Assembly (NCBI GenBank): GCA_002722955.1
Contig: PBMZ01000040.1
Location: forward strand, 1-64,000
DNA length: 64,000 nucleotides
Direction of reading: 5' to 3'
Origin: Planctomycetaceae bacterium
Lineage (GTDB): Bacteria; Planctomycetota; Planctomycetia; Planctomycetales; Planctomycetaceae
Shown: one piece after another, positions 43,076-52,980 of the stretch
Layout: the number at the start of each line of letters is the position of its first letter
How positions within the stretch are numbered: the stretch's first letter is position 1
The notes under the pieces: generated by a model
What the model was told of the DNA's origin: nothing
Seen by the model: only the letters and a program-made list of their open reading frames with translations
Database searches by the model: none
Translations under genes and position numbers: made by a program

Positions 43076-43933
43076 ATGAGAACACTCGTTATTGGTGTCT
43101 TGGCGGTTTGTTGCACGACCTCGGCAATGGCCGATGGTCATCGAGTCACTCGCGAGCAGGCCTCGATGCAGGGGCTGTGGTTTGGCCGTGGGCGGATTGA
43201 ACGGTATGTGATCGTCATCCAAGGCGATCAATTCATCGTCAGCACTCCAGCGGGAACGCTGGCCTCGAAACTTGTCTTTCAGAACAGTGACCGGGCTGCC
43301 AAGTCAAAGGGACGCTTTGAATTGACCAGAACCGATGGTTCGAAGCAGTTTGCTCTGTACGCGTATCATGGCAACATGATCGAGTTTCAGTTGTCGCACA
43401 TTGGCGGTGATCTGCCGAAGAAGATTCACTCGCGGAACGAGCATTACTATCAACTAAAACGCACGCCAACGAAGGAGAGCTTACCGGTATTTCGGGACAA
43501 GTTGGACTGGCGCATGGATTTCGCTGTGAAGTTCCATCGCGACAAGTCTTTGAATGCTTTGCTGGTTGGTTTCGATGACCTGAATCTCAACCGACCTTTG
43601 AAGCAGAAGAAGCTTAAGCTCACCAAGAGTGATCAGTTGCCCGAATGGATCAAGTCGCTCAACGGCAAGCGAGTCGCCATCGATGGTTTCATGTATCCGA
43701 CGTTCGCTCAGGATGTAAACAAGGAATTCACGTTGACGTCGCATTTGCAGATTGTCGACTTTGGCCATTCTCCTGAACCGGACGATGTCATGCCTGTGAA
43801 ACTGAAGGATGGCGTGACTGTCAGCTTCGTCCGTCACCGTATTCGTGTGGTCGGCACGTTTCGCTTACAAGAACCGAATGATGAGTCCCAGGTGATATAC
43901 AAGCTTGTCGATGCCGAGTTGTCCGATGAGTAA
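43076..43933 (+). CDS. Exported protein with DUF3299-like C-terminal domain
   Basis: About 285 residues from ATG 43076. A signal peptide (TLVIGVLAVCCTTSAMADG) is followed by a beta-rich domain (LWFGRGRIERYVIVIQGDQF, ALYAYHGNMIEFQLSHIGGD), similar to short planctomycete TIGR03067-type proteins. The C-terminal third has SLNGKRVAIDGFMYPTF and VDFGHSPEPDDVMPVKL, as in DUF3299. It is periplasmic with unknown function. Its Shine-Dalgarno AAGGAG is part of the preceding palindrome; a second GGAG lies closer to the start and could be used when the hairpin forms. Confidence 0.75.
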   Translation: MRTLVIGVLAVCCTTSAMADGHRVTREQASMQGLWFGRGRIERYVIVIQGDQFIVSTPAGTLASKLVFQNSDRAAKSKGRFELTRTDGSKQFALYAYHGNMIEFQLSHIGGDLPKKIHSRNEHYYQLKRTPTKESLPVFRDKLDWRMDFAVKFHRDKSLNALLVGFDDLNLNRPLKQKKLKLTKSDQLPEWIKSLNGKRVAIDGFMYPTFAQDVNKEFTLTSHLQIVDFGHSPEPDDVMPVKLKDGVTVSFVRHRIRVVGTFRLQEPNDESQVIYKLVDAELSDE

Positions 43934-43976
43934 CCTTGGCGTTCAAGATTTCCGCTTCGCAAAAGTTAAAAGACAC

Positions 43977-44084
43977 CGCCCCTGAGTTTGTCTCAGGGGT
44001 TCTCGCGTCTTTGCACTACACGACAAGTAGTCTCAGGACAAGTCGTGCAAAGACGCGAGAACCCCCAACGTAAAGTCGGGGGCG
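43977..44084. repeat. Large intergenic palindrome between convergent genes
   Basis: GGTTCTCGCGTCTTTGCAC is mirrored by GTGCAAAGACGCGAGAACC, arms of about 20-25 bases, and outer GC-rich stems (CGCCCCTGAG and GGGGGCG) extend it. The sequence also has an inner small hairpin CCCCTGAGTTTGTCTCAGGGG. It could act as a terminator for both genes. Confidence 0.65.
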
Positions 44085-44099
44085 TTGGTAAGTTCGCAT

Positions 44100-44324
44100 C
44101 TACGCGGAGATCGCTTTGCCGGAATCCGACCGTTTTGAGGGCTCTGGCGAGTTATCCAATGAGAGTTTCGACTGGTGAATTCGTGGCGCATGCCGTGACT
44201 GCCGTAACAGCCAACCGAGGTGCAAGCACAGCAGCGAGAATCCCAGCATGCCGAAGCACGAAATCACGACAAGTTCGCTTTGAGTCAATTGAATACCAAA
44301 CATCATGCTCTCCATGTCAATCAT
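44100..44324 (-). CDS. Small single-helix membrane protein
   Basis: A 74-residue protein with one helix (LVVISCFGMLGFSLLCLHLG) and a basic, Ser-rich tail. No family is recognised; the start could be either of two nearby Met. Confidence 0.5.
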   Translation of the reverse strand: MIDMESMMFGIQLTQSELVVISCFGMLGFSLLCLHLGWLLRQSRHAPRIHQSKLSLDNSPEPSKRSDSGKAISA

Positions 44325-44552
44325 GACAGCAGTCGCGAGTCTATAAAGACCGAGAGCGAGGGCATGATTGTTTCAGATCAAGTCTTAAATCGCCTGTGAC
44401 CAAGCACAGTCTCAGAACGACGCAAATCACGTGATGGTGCAAAAAAATCGATCACGATTTCAACTTGGTGGTAGCTTCTATCCGCCGCTCTTGCCAAGAT
44501 TGTGGGCTGGAAGGCACGACGAAACATCACAGTCTCTTAGAACGGTGCACAC

Positions 44553-45737
44553 ATGGATCTTGATGGCAAATCGCGGCGACAGTTTTTCTCTCAGACGGCA
44601 AGTTTGGCTTCAGGGCTTTGGCTCGCGTCGGGACGCTCGGCCCCTGCAGCTCCAAAAATCATCAAGCGTACGCTCATCGACAAACAGCCGCACATTTATC
44701 ATGGCTGGCCAACGTTGGCTCGAAAGAAAGACGGTGAGCTGATCTTGGTATGCTCGGGTGGTCGCGAATCTCATGTATGCCCATTCGGGCGAGTCGACTT
44801 TTTGCAGTCCAAAGATCAGGGATTTACTTGGTCGTACCCGCGGACGCTGGTGGACAGCGCGATCGATGATCGCGACGCCGGAATCCTCGAGACAGCCAAC
44901 GGCAGTTTGCTGGTCACGACGTTTACCTCGTTGGCGTATGAGCCCAACCTGAAGAAAGACATCGCCGACTCGAGTGCTTCTAAGGAGCGATGGACGAAAG
45001 CAAAATTGGAAAAACTGGCGCGCTGCAAAGGTGCTCGCGATCGGCTTTCCGAGGCGGAGCGAAATGCTCAATTGGGGACTTGGATGATCCGCTCCGAAAA
45101 CGGTGGCATCGACTTCTCGGCGCCTTACCGAGTGCCCGTGAACAGCCCTCACGGTCCGATCCAAGTTTCTGACGGTCGCATCTTGTACGCCGGCAAGGCT
45201 TTGTGGACCGAGGCAGCAAAAGTTGGCGTTGCTCAATCGACGGATGACGGCAAGACTTGGAGTTGGTTGGCCGACATCCCGACTCGCCAAGGCGACGATC
45301 ATCGAGATTATCATGAACTGCACGCGGTCGAGCTCACCAAAGACCACTTGATTGCTCACATCCGCAATCACAACAAACGCAACGCCGGCGAAACGCTGCA
45401 ATCAGAATCAACCGACGGCGGCAAGAGTTGGAGCGAGCCGCACGAGATCGGTGTGTGGGGACTGCCATCACACCTGCTGCGGCTTCGAGACGGCCGGCTG
45501 ATGATGTCTTACGGTCACCGCCGTAAGCCGCTGGGCAATCAAGTTCGCATCAGCGACGATGGTGGAAAGTCATGGTCCGAGCCAAGTCTACTTTCAGACG
45601 ATGGCGTCACGGGCGATTTGGGTTATCCATCCACGGTTGAGCTAGACGATGGATCATTCGTGAGCGTTTGGTACGAGGTGCGTCCTGGCAACCCGATGGC
45701 ATCGCTGAGAATGTCAAAGTGGAAGCTTGAAGGTTAA
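44553..45737 (+). CDS. Sialidase-like BNR-repeat protein, Tat-exported
   Basis: A 394-residue protein with a twin-arginine signal (KSRRQFFSQTASLASGLWLA). Asp-box (BNR) motifs S-x-D-x-G-x-x-W are SKDQGFTWSY, STDDGKTWSW, STDGGKSWSE and SDDGGKSWSE, forming a six-bladed propeller as in neuraminidases. RESHVCPFGRVDF and HGWPTLARKKDGELILVCSG fit the arginine-bearing blades. It probably acts on sugars in the periplasm or outside, but the sialic acid specificity is not established. Confidence 0.85.
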   Translation: MDLDGKSRRQFFSQTASLASGLWLASGRSAPAAPKIIKRTLIDKQPHIYHGWPTLARKKDGELILVCSGGRESHVCPFGRVDFLQSKDQGFTWSYPRTLVDSAIDDRDAGILETANGSLLVTTFTSLAYEPNLKKDIADSSASKERWTKAKLEKLARCKGARDRLSEAERNAQLGTWMIRSENGGIDFSAPYRVPVNSPHGPIQVSDGRILYAGKALWTEAAKVGVAQSTDDGKTWSWLADIPTRQGDDHRDYHELHAVELTKDHLIAHIRNHNKRNAGETLQSESTDGGKSWSEPHEIGVWGLPSHLLRLRDGRLMMSYGHRRKPLGNQVRISDDGGKSWSEPSLLSDDGVTGDLGYPSTVELDDGSFVSVWYEVRPGNPMASLRMSKWKLEG

Positions 45738-45757
45738 GAACGCACTTAGAGAGTGAT

Positions 45758-45827
45758 TGCCCGGCAAGGATTTGAACCTTGACTAAGTGATTCAGAGTCA
45801 CTCGTGCTACCGTTACACTACCGGGCA
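45758..45827 (-). tRNA. tRNA-Gln(CUG)
   Basis: Acceptor TGCCCGG/CCGGGCA is perfect, T arm CAAGG-TTCAAAT-CCTTG perfect, anticodon arm GTGA-CTCTGAA-TCAC gives CTG. D arm GTGTAACGGTAGCAC is canonical. CCA is not encoded. Confidence 0.92.
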
Positions 45828-45874
45828 GGCGTTGGAACTCAGTATAAGCCGTTCAGCGAGTGGGACCAAGTCGC

Positions 45875-47224
45875 TCAACGGCTACCACGAATTCGCGCGA
45901 CGACTCGCTTCAGCTTGCCCATTACCGAGAATTGCCGAAGCCCGTCGATACCCAATAAAACGCATCCAACGAATCCCGCGATCAGCCAGATGATGACTTC
46001 GGCGAAGTCCGCACCGGCTTGCCCAGCTAAGGTGGCAACTGTAGCGACGCCGATCATCAGGAACAATCCAGTCATGTAACCCGCTAACTTGAAAAGGTTT
46101 CGCTTCATTACCGTTTGGACGCAGCTGGATGATTCGACGATCACACGATTGGGGACGCGATTTGCCGTTTCGGGTTCGCCTTTGTGGGGGATGCCGATGG
46201 CCTTGGTGCAAGACTGCAGCAGGATCTGGTAAATCTGCGCATTCGCAGTTGGTCCATAAGCAAGGGTTCGCGTCGGGCCATAACTTGGGATTAGGACAAG
46301 CTTCTTCCACACAATCATGTCGCCGCCCTCAAAGCTCAAACCCGACACAGCAACCAGCCCAAGGATCTCATCGGTTGAAACGGTCAATGTGCGTCGACCG
46401 CGGCCGAGAACGACCGCATCCTGTCGGACCAGCAGCGAGTGAATCTGTCGAGTGTACTTCAAGAGTCCAAAAACGAGAGCGACTGGAACAGCAATCATCG
46501 CGGCAATTCCAGCTCTTTCTGGCGGAGCCGCTTCTTGCATTAACACTTCCTGCAGGATGACGAGGACTCCGACAAAACTGATCACGCCGCTGATTCCCGC
46601 GCGAGTTGCTGCGTCAATCCATCGCGTAACGGATGAACTATTGATTCGGACAAGCTCGTCTTCTTCCAATTGACTGGGTTGTGGCGAAGCCCGCCTGGCA
46701 ACTCGTCCCGCTTGTTTTGTGTCGCTTTCCGCGTCTGGATCGCGTTTTGCACCAGCAATCCACAAGCCGACACTAATCGCGGGCAGCATAATCCACGAGA
46801 GTGCCAAGAAGACAATCGTATTCGTTGATGGGCCCGGTTCAAGGAATGCTTGCTGAGGATCATTGGGCGAGTAAAAGACTTTCGCGATCTGCCCCTGCCC
46901 ATATTGATTCTGCATTTCATCTTTCGTGGCCGTGCTGACTGTTCGGTCAGAAGCGCGAACTCGCGAGCTGATGTAGGTCTGACCTTCCACTACGTATTGA
47001 TAACGAACCGTGACCTTCCATTTCGCAGACTCTCTTTCAACGGCCTTGAAGCTAGACACTGTTCCCTCGATGGTGGGCCAGTCACGACTTGACCAAGCTT
47101 CGATCATTGCAGACGTTGTCGAGTAGATAGCCGGAACGGCGCACAGAAGCATGACAACAGAGCAGAGTCGAAGACCGATACGAGCAATTGGCTTTTGCAG
47201 AGCTTCGTCACTAGTTGTGTTCAT
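45875..47224 (-). CDS. DUF3592-type membrane protein
   Basis: About 449 residues from ATG 47224 (AAGG 8 bases upstream; an earlier ATG at 47248 is possible). A hydrophobic start (LRLCSVVMLLCAVPAIY) precedes a DUF3592 domain: WPTIEGTVSSFKAVERESAK, VTVRYQYVVEGQTYISSRV and YGQGQIAKVFYSPNDPQQAF. Four or more further membrane helices follow, including TNTIVFLALSWIMLPAISVG and GLFLMIGVATVATLAG. Function unknown. Confidence 0.8.
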   Translation of the reverse strand: MNTTSDEALQKPIARIGLRLCSVVMLLCAVPAIYSTTSAMIEAWSSRDWPTIEGTVSSFKAVERESAKWKVTVRYQYVVEGQTYISSRVRASDRTVSTATKDEMQNQYGQGQIAKVFYSPNDPQQAFLEPGPSTNTIVFLALSWIMLPAISVGLWIAGAKRDPDAESDTKQAGRVARRASPQPSQLEEDELVRINSSSVTRWIDAATRAGISGVISFVGVLVILQEVLMQEAAPPERAGIAAMIAVPVALVFGLLKYTRQIHSLLVRQDAVVLGRGRRTLTVSTDEILGLVAVSGLSFEGGDMIVWKKLVLIPSYGPTRTLAYGPTANAQIYQILLQSCTKAIGIPHKGEPETANRVPNRVIVESSSCVQTVMKRNLFKLAGYMTGLFLMIGVATVATLAGQAGADFAEVIIWLIAGFVGCVLLGIDGLRQFSVMGKLKRVVARIRGSR

Positions 47225-47276
47225 TTGAGGAACCTTGGCATTTTCCATTCAAACCGAACCGACGACATTTAGGTAG

Positions 47277-48113
47277 TTAACTTGTTTCGCGCTCAGCAAC
47301 TTGGTCCCCTTTTCTGGTTTCCTGTTCAAGCTGAGTGATTTGTTCAAGAAACGGTTGCCAGAGATCATCCTCTACGCGGCCATCTAAATATGAACTAATC
47401 AACTCCCGACATTCGACCGCAAGCTTCCGGAAAGAATCCACGTCACCCTCAGATATCCGTATGTCCGCAAGCATACACTTTGCTTCGACAAGTGACAGAT
47501 GATCTCCAATCGCTCTCGCTTCTTGTTGTGCCGACTCAAGCGCACTCTTCGCAATCGACACTCTCCCCACTTCCATGCCCGAAACAGCCTTCAGAATCAG
47601 TTGTTGTGTGTTATTGGAGTGAGAAATTGCAGTTGGGATTTCGTTCGCCATTGCAGAAATTCGTTCAAGAATCTCGCTATTCACGGGCAGCTCTCGCCTC
47701 GCAATAGCTTCAACGATTCTTAGCCCACCATCATCAACAACTTGTCTTCCAGAAAAACCTCGACATAACCTCTGACGAGCGACGCAAAACTGGAATTCGA
47801 CTTCGTTGCTGATATGGCCAACCATCGCCTCTCGTTCTGCTTCAAAAAACTGGCATGCATTCTCATCGCAAATGTCAATTTGCAACGAATTCTGATAGAC
47901 GAGATTTCGGTCACCATTGGATTCAATTGTGTATGTCCCTTCATCCCAAACCCAACTCCGACTTGCGCCAGAACGTAATTGATAGGATCGACCAATGTCG
48001 ACGAAGACGTTGATTCCCGCCGGCAAATCTGAAAATGCCTTTACAATAACAGTGCGTTCGTTCACGTCGACTTCGACATCAAATACATCACAGTGACAGA
48101 TTCTTTGATTCAT
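47277..48113 (-). CDS. Hypothetical protein with beta N-terminus and helical C-terminus
   Basis: A 278-residue cytoplasmic protein. The first 120 residues are predicted beta-rich with an RSYQLRSGASRSWVWDEGTY stretch, and the rest is helical (ESAQQEARAIGDHLSLVEAK), somewhat TPR-like. It ends just before the membrane protein in the same direction. The family is not recognised. Confidence 0.6.
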   Translation of the reverse strand: MNQRICHCDVFDVEVDVNERTVIVKAFSDLPAGINVFVDIGRSYQLRSGASRSWVWDEGTYTIESNGDRNLVYQNSLQIDICDENACQFFEAEREAMVGHISNEVEFQFCVARQRLCRGFSGRQVVDDGGLRIVEAIARRELPVNSEILERISAMANEIPTAISHSNNTQQLILKAVSGMEVGRVSIAKSALESAQQEARAIGDHLSLVEAKCMLADIRISEGDVDSFRKLAVECRELISSYLDGRVEDDLWQPFLEQITQLEQETRKGDQVAERETS

Positions 48114-48270
48114 CTCAAATAAGTAACCCCACGTTGCAAATTCTTTAGAAGCAAGTGTGCATTCATCCTGAGCTTGATTTCCTTTTGCAGGTCATTCAGA
48201 GGGATTTCGCGTTCCTGACGACGCTTCGCCTCTCGATTCCTTTGTCTTTATGTATCGCAGATTATTGAAA

Positions 48271-49422
48271 TTACTCGAATGAATGCTTCCGGACTTTGCT
48301 AACTGCGCGGGCGATTTCGTTAATGGAGTCCTGATTTTGTAGCAGTACGGGATGATGCAATGTGAGAACGTCGTCATCGGCATCATTGGCGTGCGGTAAC
48401 GATGATCCGATTGCTAGAAAACGCCGCTTGCTGTGAATCCGATGCAGAGAGCGAAAACCGGGATCGAGTGCGATTCCCTCGGCTCGCATGGCGGTGGAGA
48501 AGTTGTCTCGGGTGAGATCATTGAAGGCGCTGGGATCGTATCTGAAACCAACTTTGTAGTAGCCGGGTTGGGCCAAATCGGAGGTGATGCCAGTGTTTTC
48601 GAACATCGTCAGGCCGACTTCTTTGGCGAGAGCTTCTTTGAGAAGGCCAACGTTTTGCAGGCGCCGTTGATTTCGTTCTTCGAGTCGATCGACTTGCGGC
48701 GACAAGACCAATGCTTGCAGCTCTGACATTGGGTAAGCGTCGTTGCCGCGCTGCTGATACAAGCGAACTCGCTGTATGACGTCGTCATGTTTCGAGATCA
48801 CTGCCCCGCCTCGTCCGGCACTGAGAAGCTTGCTACCACCAAAACTGAGGACACCAACATGACCAGCCAGCCCGGCGATCGTTCCGAACATCTGCGATCC
48901 TGTGACTTGGCAGGCGTCTTCTAAGACACCCAATCCATGATCGCGGGCAATCTGCATTACGCTTGGCATGTCGACAACACCACCGTGTAAATGCGACACG
49001 ATGATGGCTTTGGTCTTATCCGTAATGGCGGCAGGAATCTCATCGGCGTCGATGTTCCAATTGTCCGCGCGAACGTCGACGAGCGCAGGTACTGCGCCGA
49101 TTGCCAGAACGTCTTGGAAGTTGCCCTTGAAGTCGTACGCTGCCAGGATGACTTCATCGCCGGGTTGAACTTTGAGGGCTCGCAGTGCCAACTCGACGGC
49201 GGCAGTACCACTGGAACAAAGAACGCAGTGTGCACCTTCATGGTATGCGCTCAGCTGATCGATCAAGCGGCCGCAATGCGGGCCATGGTACTTTCCCCAC
49301 GATCGATCATTGGCTGCTTGGATTAGCGCTTCGCGGACTTCACCATCATCGGGTGGCCAGTCAGGCGGACCCTGCGGTCGCACCGGCTGACCACCGTTGA
49401 TGGCGAGTTGGCTGCTGGACAT
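48271..49422 (-). CDS. DegT/DnrJ/EryC1/StrS aminotransferase
   Basis: A 383-residue PLP enzyme. GTAAVELALRALKVQPGDEV starts the PLP site, HLHGGVVDMPSVMQIARDHG and LEDACQVTGS follow, and SFGGSKLLSAGRGGAVISK holds the lysine that forms the Schiff base. It transfers an amino group to a keto-sugar or similar compound. Its start is two bases after the stop of the Gfo/Idh gene, so they form an operon and may act in sequence on the same sugar. Confidence 0.92.
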   Translation of the reverse strand: MSSSQLAINGGQPVRPQGPPDWPPDDGEVREALIQAANDRSWGKYHGPHCGRLIDQLSAYHEGAHCVLCSSGTAAVELALRALKVQPGDEVILAAYDFKGNFQDVLAIGAVPALVDVRADNWNIDADEIPAAITDKTKAIIVSHLHGGVVDMPSVMQIARDHGLGVLEDACQVTGSQMFGTIAGLAGHVGVLSFGGSKLLSAGRGGAVISKHDDVIQRVRLYQQRGNDAYPMSELQALVLSPQVDRLEERNQRRLQNVGLLKEALAKEVGLTMFENTGITSDLAQPGYYKVGFRYDPSAFNDLTRDNFSTAMRAEGIALDPGFRSLHRIHSKRRFLAIGSSLPHANDADDDVLTLHHPVLLQNQDSINEIARAVSKVRKHSFE

Positions 49423-49424
49423 CG

Positions 49425-50822
49425 TCAGACTTTAATCTCGTAGCCCTTGCGTTGTTCGCGAGCTTGCATGGATTGAGCATGACTGTTGCCCACGATTTGC
49501 TCGGCTTTTGGATCCCATTCCAATTCTTGCTTCAAGCGAATCGAGATGTTGGCCAAGTGGCAGGTAGTCATGGCTCGATGGTGCGAGTAAACGTCTGAGA
49601 TCGGCAATTCGCGCGATTTGATGCAGTCGAAGAGATTCTGCATGTGAGACGTCGGCTCGGTGCCATAGACCTTGGCGATGGCGTCTTCGGGAATCGGGTT
49701 CTCTTTCAAAGCTTCTACCGGTGCACCCTTCATGCGACGACGGCTGACATGGAAGCGTCCCTTCGTGCCCTCGAACAAGATGCCATTGCCATCGGACGAG
49801 TTGCTGACGATGTGCATGATGACGCCGTTGGGGAACGTGCACTTGACGTCGAATTTGGTGGCCGCATTGTAACGGTCACTCATCATAGGCATGCCGTTTT
49901 CGAAGGGCACGGGATGTGATTCCATCAACGGCTCGACTTTGACGACGCCTTGATCCTTGCCGTTTTGTTGGATTGCCCATTGAGCGATATCAACGTGATG
50001 AGCACCCCAGTCGGTCATCTTGCCGCCCGAGTATTCGTACCACCAGCGGAATTCGTAGTGACAACGCGACGCCGGATATCGTTTGTTCGAGCTGCCTTCG
50101 GCCTTCGATCGATACTCGACGACTGGGCATTGACCAAGCCACATGTCCCAGTTCAAGCCAGCGGGTACGTCGGCTTTGGGAATCTCGCCACTGTCGGTCG
50201 AGCCGCCGATGTTGCAAGTCACCTTCTTGACGTCGCCGATGCGGCCGTCGCGAATCATCGCGATGGCTTTCAGGAAGATGCGATTCATATCGGTCCGTTG
50301 TTGCGTACCGACTTGGAAGACTCGCTTTGTCTCATCCAAGACTTTGATGATTTGCTTGCCTTCGTCGATTGTGAGCGTCAGCGGTTTCTCGCAATAGATG
50401 TCCTTGCCAGCTTGCATAGCTTCGATGGCGATCTTCGAGTGCCAGTGGTCGGGCGTGACGATCGTGACGACGTCGATGTCTTTGCGGTCGAGAATCTTGC
50501 GGTAGTCCTCGTGGACTTCGATTTCTTGTTCCAGTCCGCGTTTCTTCTGTTCGCCTTTGACGCGTTCTTTTGCTTTGCCAGCGTGATCCTTGTCGACGTC
50601 GCACACCGCGGCGCAGTCCGAGAATCTCAATGCTGCCGGCCCAACGCCACCCCAACGGCTGCCGGTACCAATGCAACCCAATACAGGCCGTTCGTTGGCG
50701 CTCTTGTAAGCGAAAGCATTCGCGCTCTCGGACGTAAACCAATAAGGCATGCTGCCGGTTGCTAATGCAGCCAGTGACGACTTCTTCAGAAAGTCACGAC
50801 GAGTGGTACGTTTGTTGGTCAC
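49425..50822 (-). CDS. Gfo/Idh/MocA family oxidoreductase, Tat-exported
   Basis: 465 residues from GTG 50822 (AGGAG 6 bases upstream). A twin-arginine signal ([18 protein letters not shown]) precedes a Rossmann fold ([17 protein letters not shown]) and the family hallmark [30 protein letters not shown] supplies the catalytic His. Such planctomycete proteins act in the periplasm on unknown sugar derivatives using a bound NAD(P). It is cotranscribed with the DegT aminotransferase. Confidence 0.92.
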   Translation of the reverse strand: MTNKRTTRRDFLKKSSLAALATGSMPYWFTSESANAFAYKSANERPVLGCIGTGSRWGGVGPAALRFSDCAAVCDVDKDHAGKAKERVKGEQKKRGLEQEIEVHEDYRKILDRKDIDVVTIVTPDHWHSKIAIEAMQAGKDIYCEKPLTLTIDEGKQIIKVLDETKRVFQVGTQQRTDMNRIFLKAIAMIRDGRIGDVKKVTCNIGGSTDSGEIPKADVPAGLNWDMWLGQCPVVEYRSKAEGSSNKRYPASRCHYEFRWWYEYSGGKMTDWGAHHVDIAQWAIQQNGKDQGVVKVEPLMESHPVPFENGMPMMSDRYNAATKFDVKCTFPNGVIMHIVSNSSDGNGILFEGTKGRFHVSRRRMKGAPVEALKENPIPEDAIAKVYGTEPTSHMQNLFDCIKSRELPISDVYSHHRAMTTCHLANISIRLKQELEWDPKAEQIVGNSHAQSMQAREQRKGYEIKV

Positions 50823-51422
50823 AGTAATCTCCTGAAGTAAAACGCGCGTTCCTACTCGAAACGCGTATTTAGTATCGAGAATCGCCGAAAGCCGGCTATG
50901 AGTTGCAAGCATTCAGTGTAACACGAGGTTGCAGCAATCGATACCGATGAGCCGACATTGCGCACCGACGTTGGAGTGCAGGCTTTAGCCGCCAAATGCG
51001 CGTCGTCTCAGCCCACTTGAGGCGCCTAGAGGCCGGACTCCAACGTCGGTGCGCAATGTCGGTTAGTTGGCTTTGATCGATTGTGCCGATTGATCTGCCG
51101 GCGGAAAACTTGACCAAGCTTAACCAGCCAGGATTCTCGCAAACCGCAACCTGTTGAGCAGCCTTTATCTACGTAAGCTCAGCGCTTCAAACCTCAGTGT
51201 TGCGACAAAATTTCTCAAGCTTCTCGTGAAGCGGACGTGGTCGGTGAAAAACGCGTGCTAGAGTTGCCTGAGTCCCACAGATTCGGCGACCGGAGGTCAT
51301 CGGGATTCCGACGGAGTGGCCATTTGTCCTAACAAACGCCACACACAGTACAACCGGAACCGGCTCTGCCGGACCGACCAACTGACCCAAGCGGTCTGGG
51401 TCTGTAGAGGGGAATTCCAAAA
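50823..51422. other. Intergenic region, 600 bases
   Basis: It contains the palindrome at 50951-51063 and about 240 bases of leader of the 51423 gene with a GGAACCGGCTCTGCCGGACC hairpin near 51356. No gene is supported. The length and the hairpin suggest a structured leader, but no known riboswitch is recognised. Confidence 0.5.
50951..51063. repeat. Intergenic palindrome
   Basis: GCCGACATTGCGCACCGACG and its mirror CGTCGGTGCGCAATGTCGG form arms of about 27 bases around an internal 59-base loop with a short GGCGGCTAAAGCC-type stem. Confidence 0.65.
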
Positions 51423-52106
51423 ATGGGTTTCTTGAAGCGATTCATCAAGAACACATTCCGCGATGGCCACACGACCAGTGAGCGAAGCAGTTTCGAGGAT
51501 CTGACTGAGGACCAGTTAGAGACACACTTGAACATTGCTCGCTATGGCAACTTCGTCTTGACCGACGCCGTACGCCCCTCGTACGACCTGCAAGTTGTTC
51601 CTCGCGACGGCTACCGATTTGACACCTATCAAGACAACGACAGCGGTGTCGAGATTCCGGTCATGATGGCATCCGCGTCACGTGAAAAACTCTTCGATCT
51701 GTTCATCGACTTGCTTGATCCGCTGGGAACAGAAGTCGACGTCGTCTTGGAAACTAGCCACGATAGCTCGAACGGTCGGCACAACGATCTCTATCGAGAG
51801 AACATCGATCTGCCCGTACTGAAAAGCACGCTGTACGACTTCGAGGACTTGTTGCTCGATGATGGCTGCACTGGAATTGCCGTGCTGAATCCTCGAATCC
51901 CAATGGAAGTCCAATTCGATGAGCACAAGCTGTTGATCTTATACGGTAAAGACCAAGAGGACTTCCGAGACGTGCTAGCGGAATACGGTGTTGGCCACTC
52001 GGAAGACATCAAGTTCATCACCGAAGCCGAACACGTCCACTCCTCAAGCGAAGACTTTGGGGAAGAGTTCTGCCAACTCCGCTATCGATTGGGCATCGAC
52101 GATTAG
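51423..52106 (+). CDS. Conserved hypothetical cytoplasmic protein
   Basis: A 227-residue acidic protein with AGGGGA before its ATG. Alpha/beta content is balanced (EIPVMMASASREKLFDLFID, EDLLLDDGCTGIAVLNPRIP, LLILYGKDQEDFRDVLAEYG). No catalytic motif is seen. Planctomycete genomes carry similar proteins of unknown function. Confidence 0.65.
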   Translation: MGFLKRFIKNTFRDGHTTSERSSFEDLTEDQLETHLNIARYGNFVLTDAVRPSYDLQVVPRDGYRFDTYQDNDSGVEIPVMMASASREKLFDLFIDLLDPLGTEVDVVLETSHDSSNGRHNDLYRENIDLPVLKSTLYDFEDLLLDDGCTGIAVLNPRIPMEVQFDEHKLLILYGKDQEDFRDVLAEYGVGHSEDIKFITEAEHVHSSSEDFGEEFCQLRYRLGIDD

Positions 52107-52114
52107 TTGCACCC

Positions 52115-52951
52115 TCAACGTCGTGTTGGAAATTCCCAATCACGGCGCGCGTCTGAGTGGATGACTTCTTCTTCGGGCGAGATTTCCAGTTCCTGAAACG
52201 GAAGCGGTCTTTTGTGCTCTTTCGTGGGTCGATTCGTCGTGCGAGAGACCGGTTGCAGTTCGCTGACCGGAGGCGGAACCAATTCTGGTTCGGATGTTGA
52301 GATTGCCGGCGAGTTGACTCGCAATAGCTTCGTCGTGTCGAATCTTCGCCCGTCAGTTGTCGTCAAGCGGGCGTGCATCAAGAGTTCGTTACCTGTTGGC
52401 GGCTCGCGCCATTTCAATTTGAAGTGGTAACCGGATGCTAAGAATCCCTTGTTCCACAGCTTCCGAGATTCGTCGAGCGTGTACTCCCAACTGCCGATCT
52501 CTTTGGGAGCCGTCGTGTTGTCAGAAGGCGATCGCTGCGTAAAATCGTACGCTTTGATCTGAATCACGCCGGGAAGTTTGAGCGTCTCGCTATCGTCGTC
52601 GACGGGCATCAACACCGCGTTGACGGTGTCGTCGCCCGGTTGGTCGTCAGTATCCTGTGCTGCCGTTAGTAGCTTGTGAAACCGGATGCCTGAAACTTTC
52701 GTCAGCAATTGGGCTTGCTCGGGAAGTAGCGCGGCGGTTTTGCCGTCCACGGAAAGTTGACTTCGCAGCGACTCCGATTCCTTCCGAACCGCTAACAGAT
52801 CAGCTTGCGAGTCTTTCAATTCCGATTCGAGACTCGCGACCCGAGCTTCGTACTCGCGCATTTGAGCTTCGAGAACATCGAGGCTCCCGCGAGTCGCGCA
52901 GCCGCAAGTTGCAACGCTGCTGAGAATCACGATGGCTGTTAGCCGCCGCAT
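52115..52951 (-). CDS. Putative lipoprotein with coiled coil
   Basis: A 278-residue protein with a signal (LTAIVILSSVATCGC) whose Cys at 18 could be lipid-modified. Residues 28-65 are a coiled coil (LEAQMREYEARVASLESELK). A C2-like beta-sandwich (VIQIKAYDFTQ, SWEYTLDESRKLWNKGF, LLMHARLTTTDGRRFD) follows, then a Pro/Arg-rich tail. It is probably anchored to a membrane. Function unknown. Confidence 0.7.
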   Translation of the reverse strand: MRRLTAIVILSSVATCGCATRGSLDVLEAQMREYEARVASLESELKDSQADLLAVRKESESLRSQLSVDGKTAALLPEQAQLLTKVSGIRFHKLLTAAQDTDDQPGDDTVNAVLMPVDDDSETLKLPGVIQIKAYDFTQRSPSDNTTAPKEIGSWEYTLDESRKLWNKGFLASGYHFKLKWREPPTGNELLMHARLTTTDGRRFDTTKLLRVNSPAISTSEPELVPPPVSELQPVSRTTNRPTKEHKRPLPFQELEISPEEEVIHSDARRDWEFPTRR

Positions 52952-52980
52952 GTGTATGGCATCCTTGCCGTCTATTTTAG

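Noticed and set aside
51180-51422. Riboswitch in the long leader of the 51423 gene
   Set aside because: A small hairpin is visible but no known aptamer consensus was recognised.
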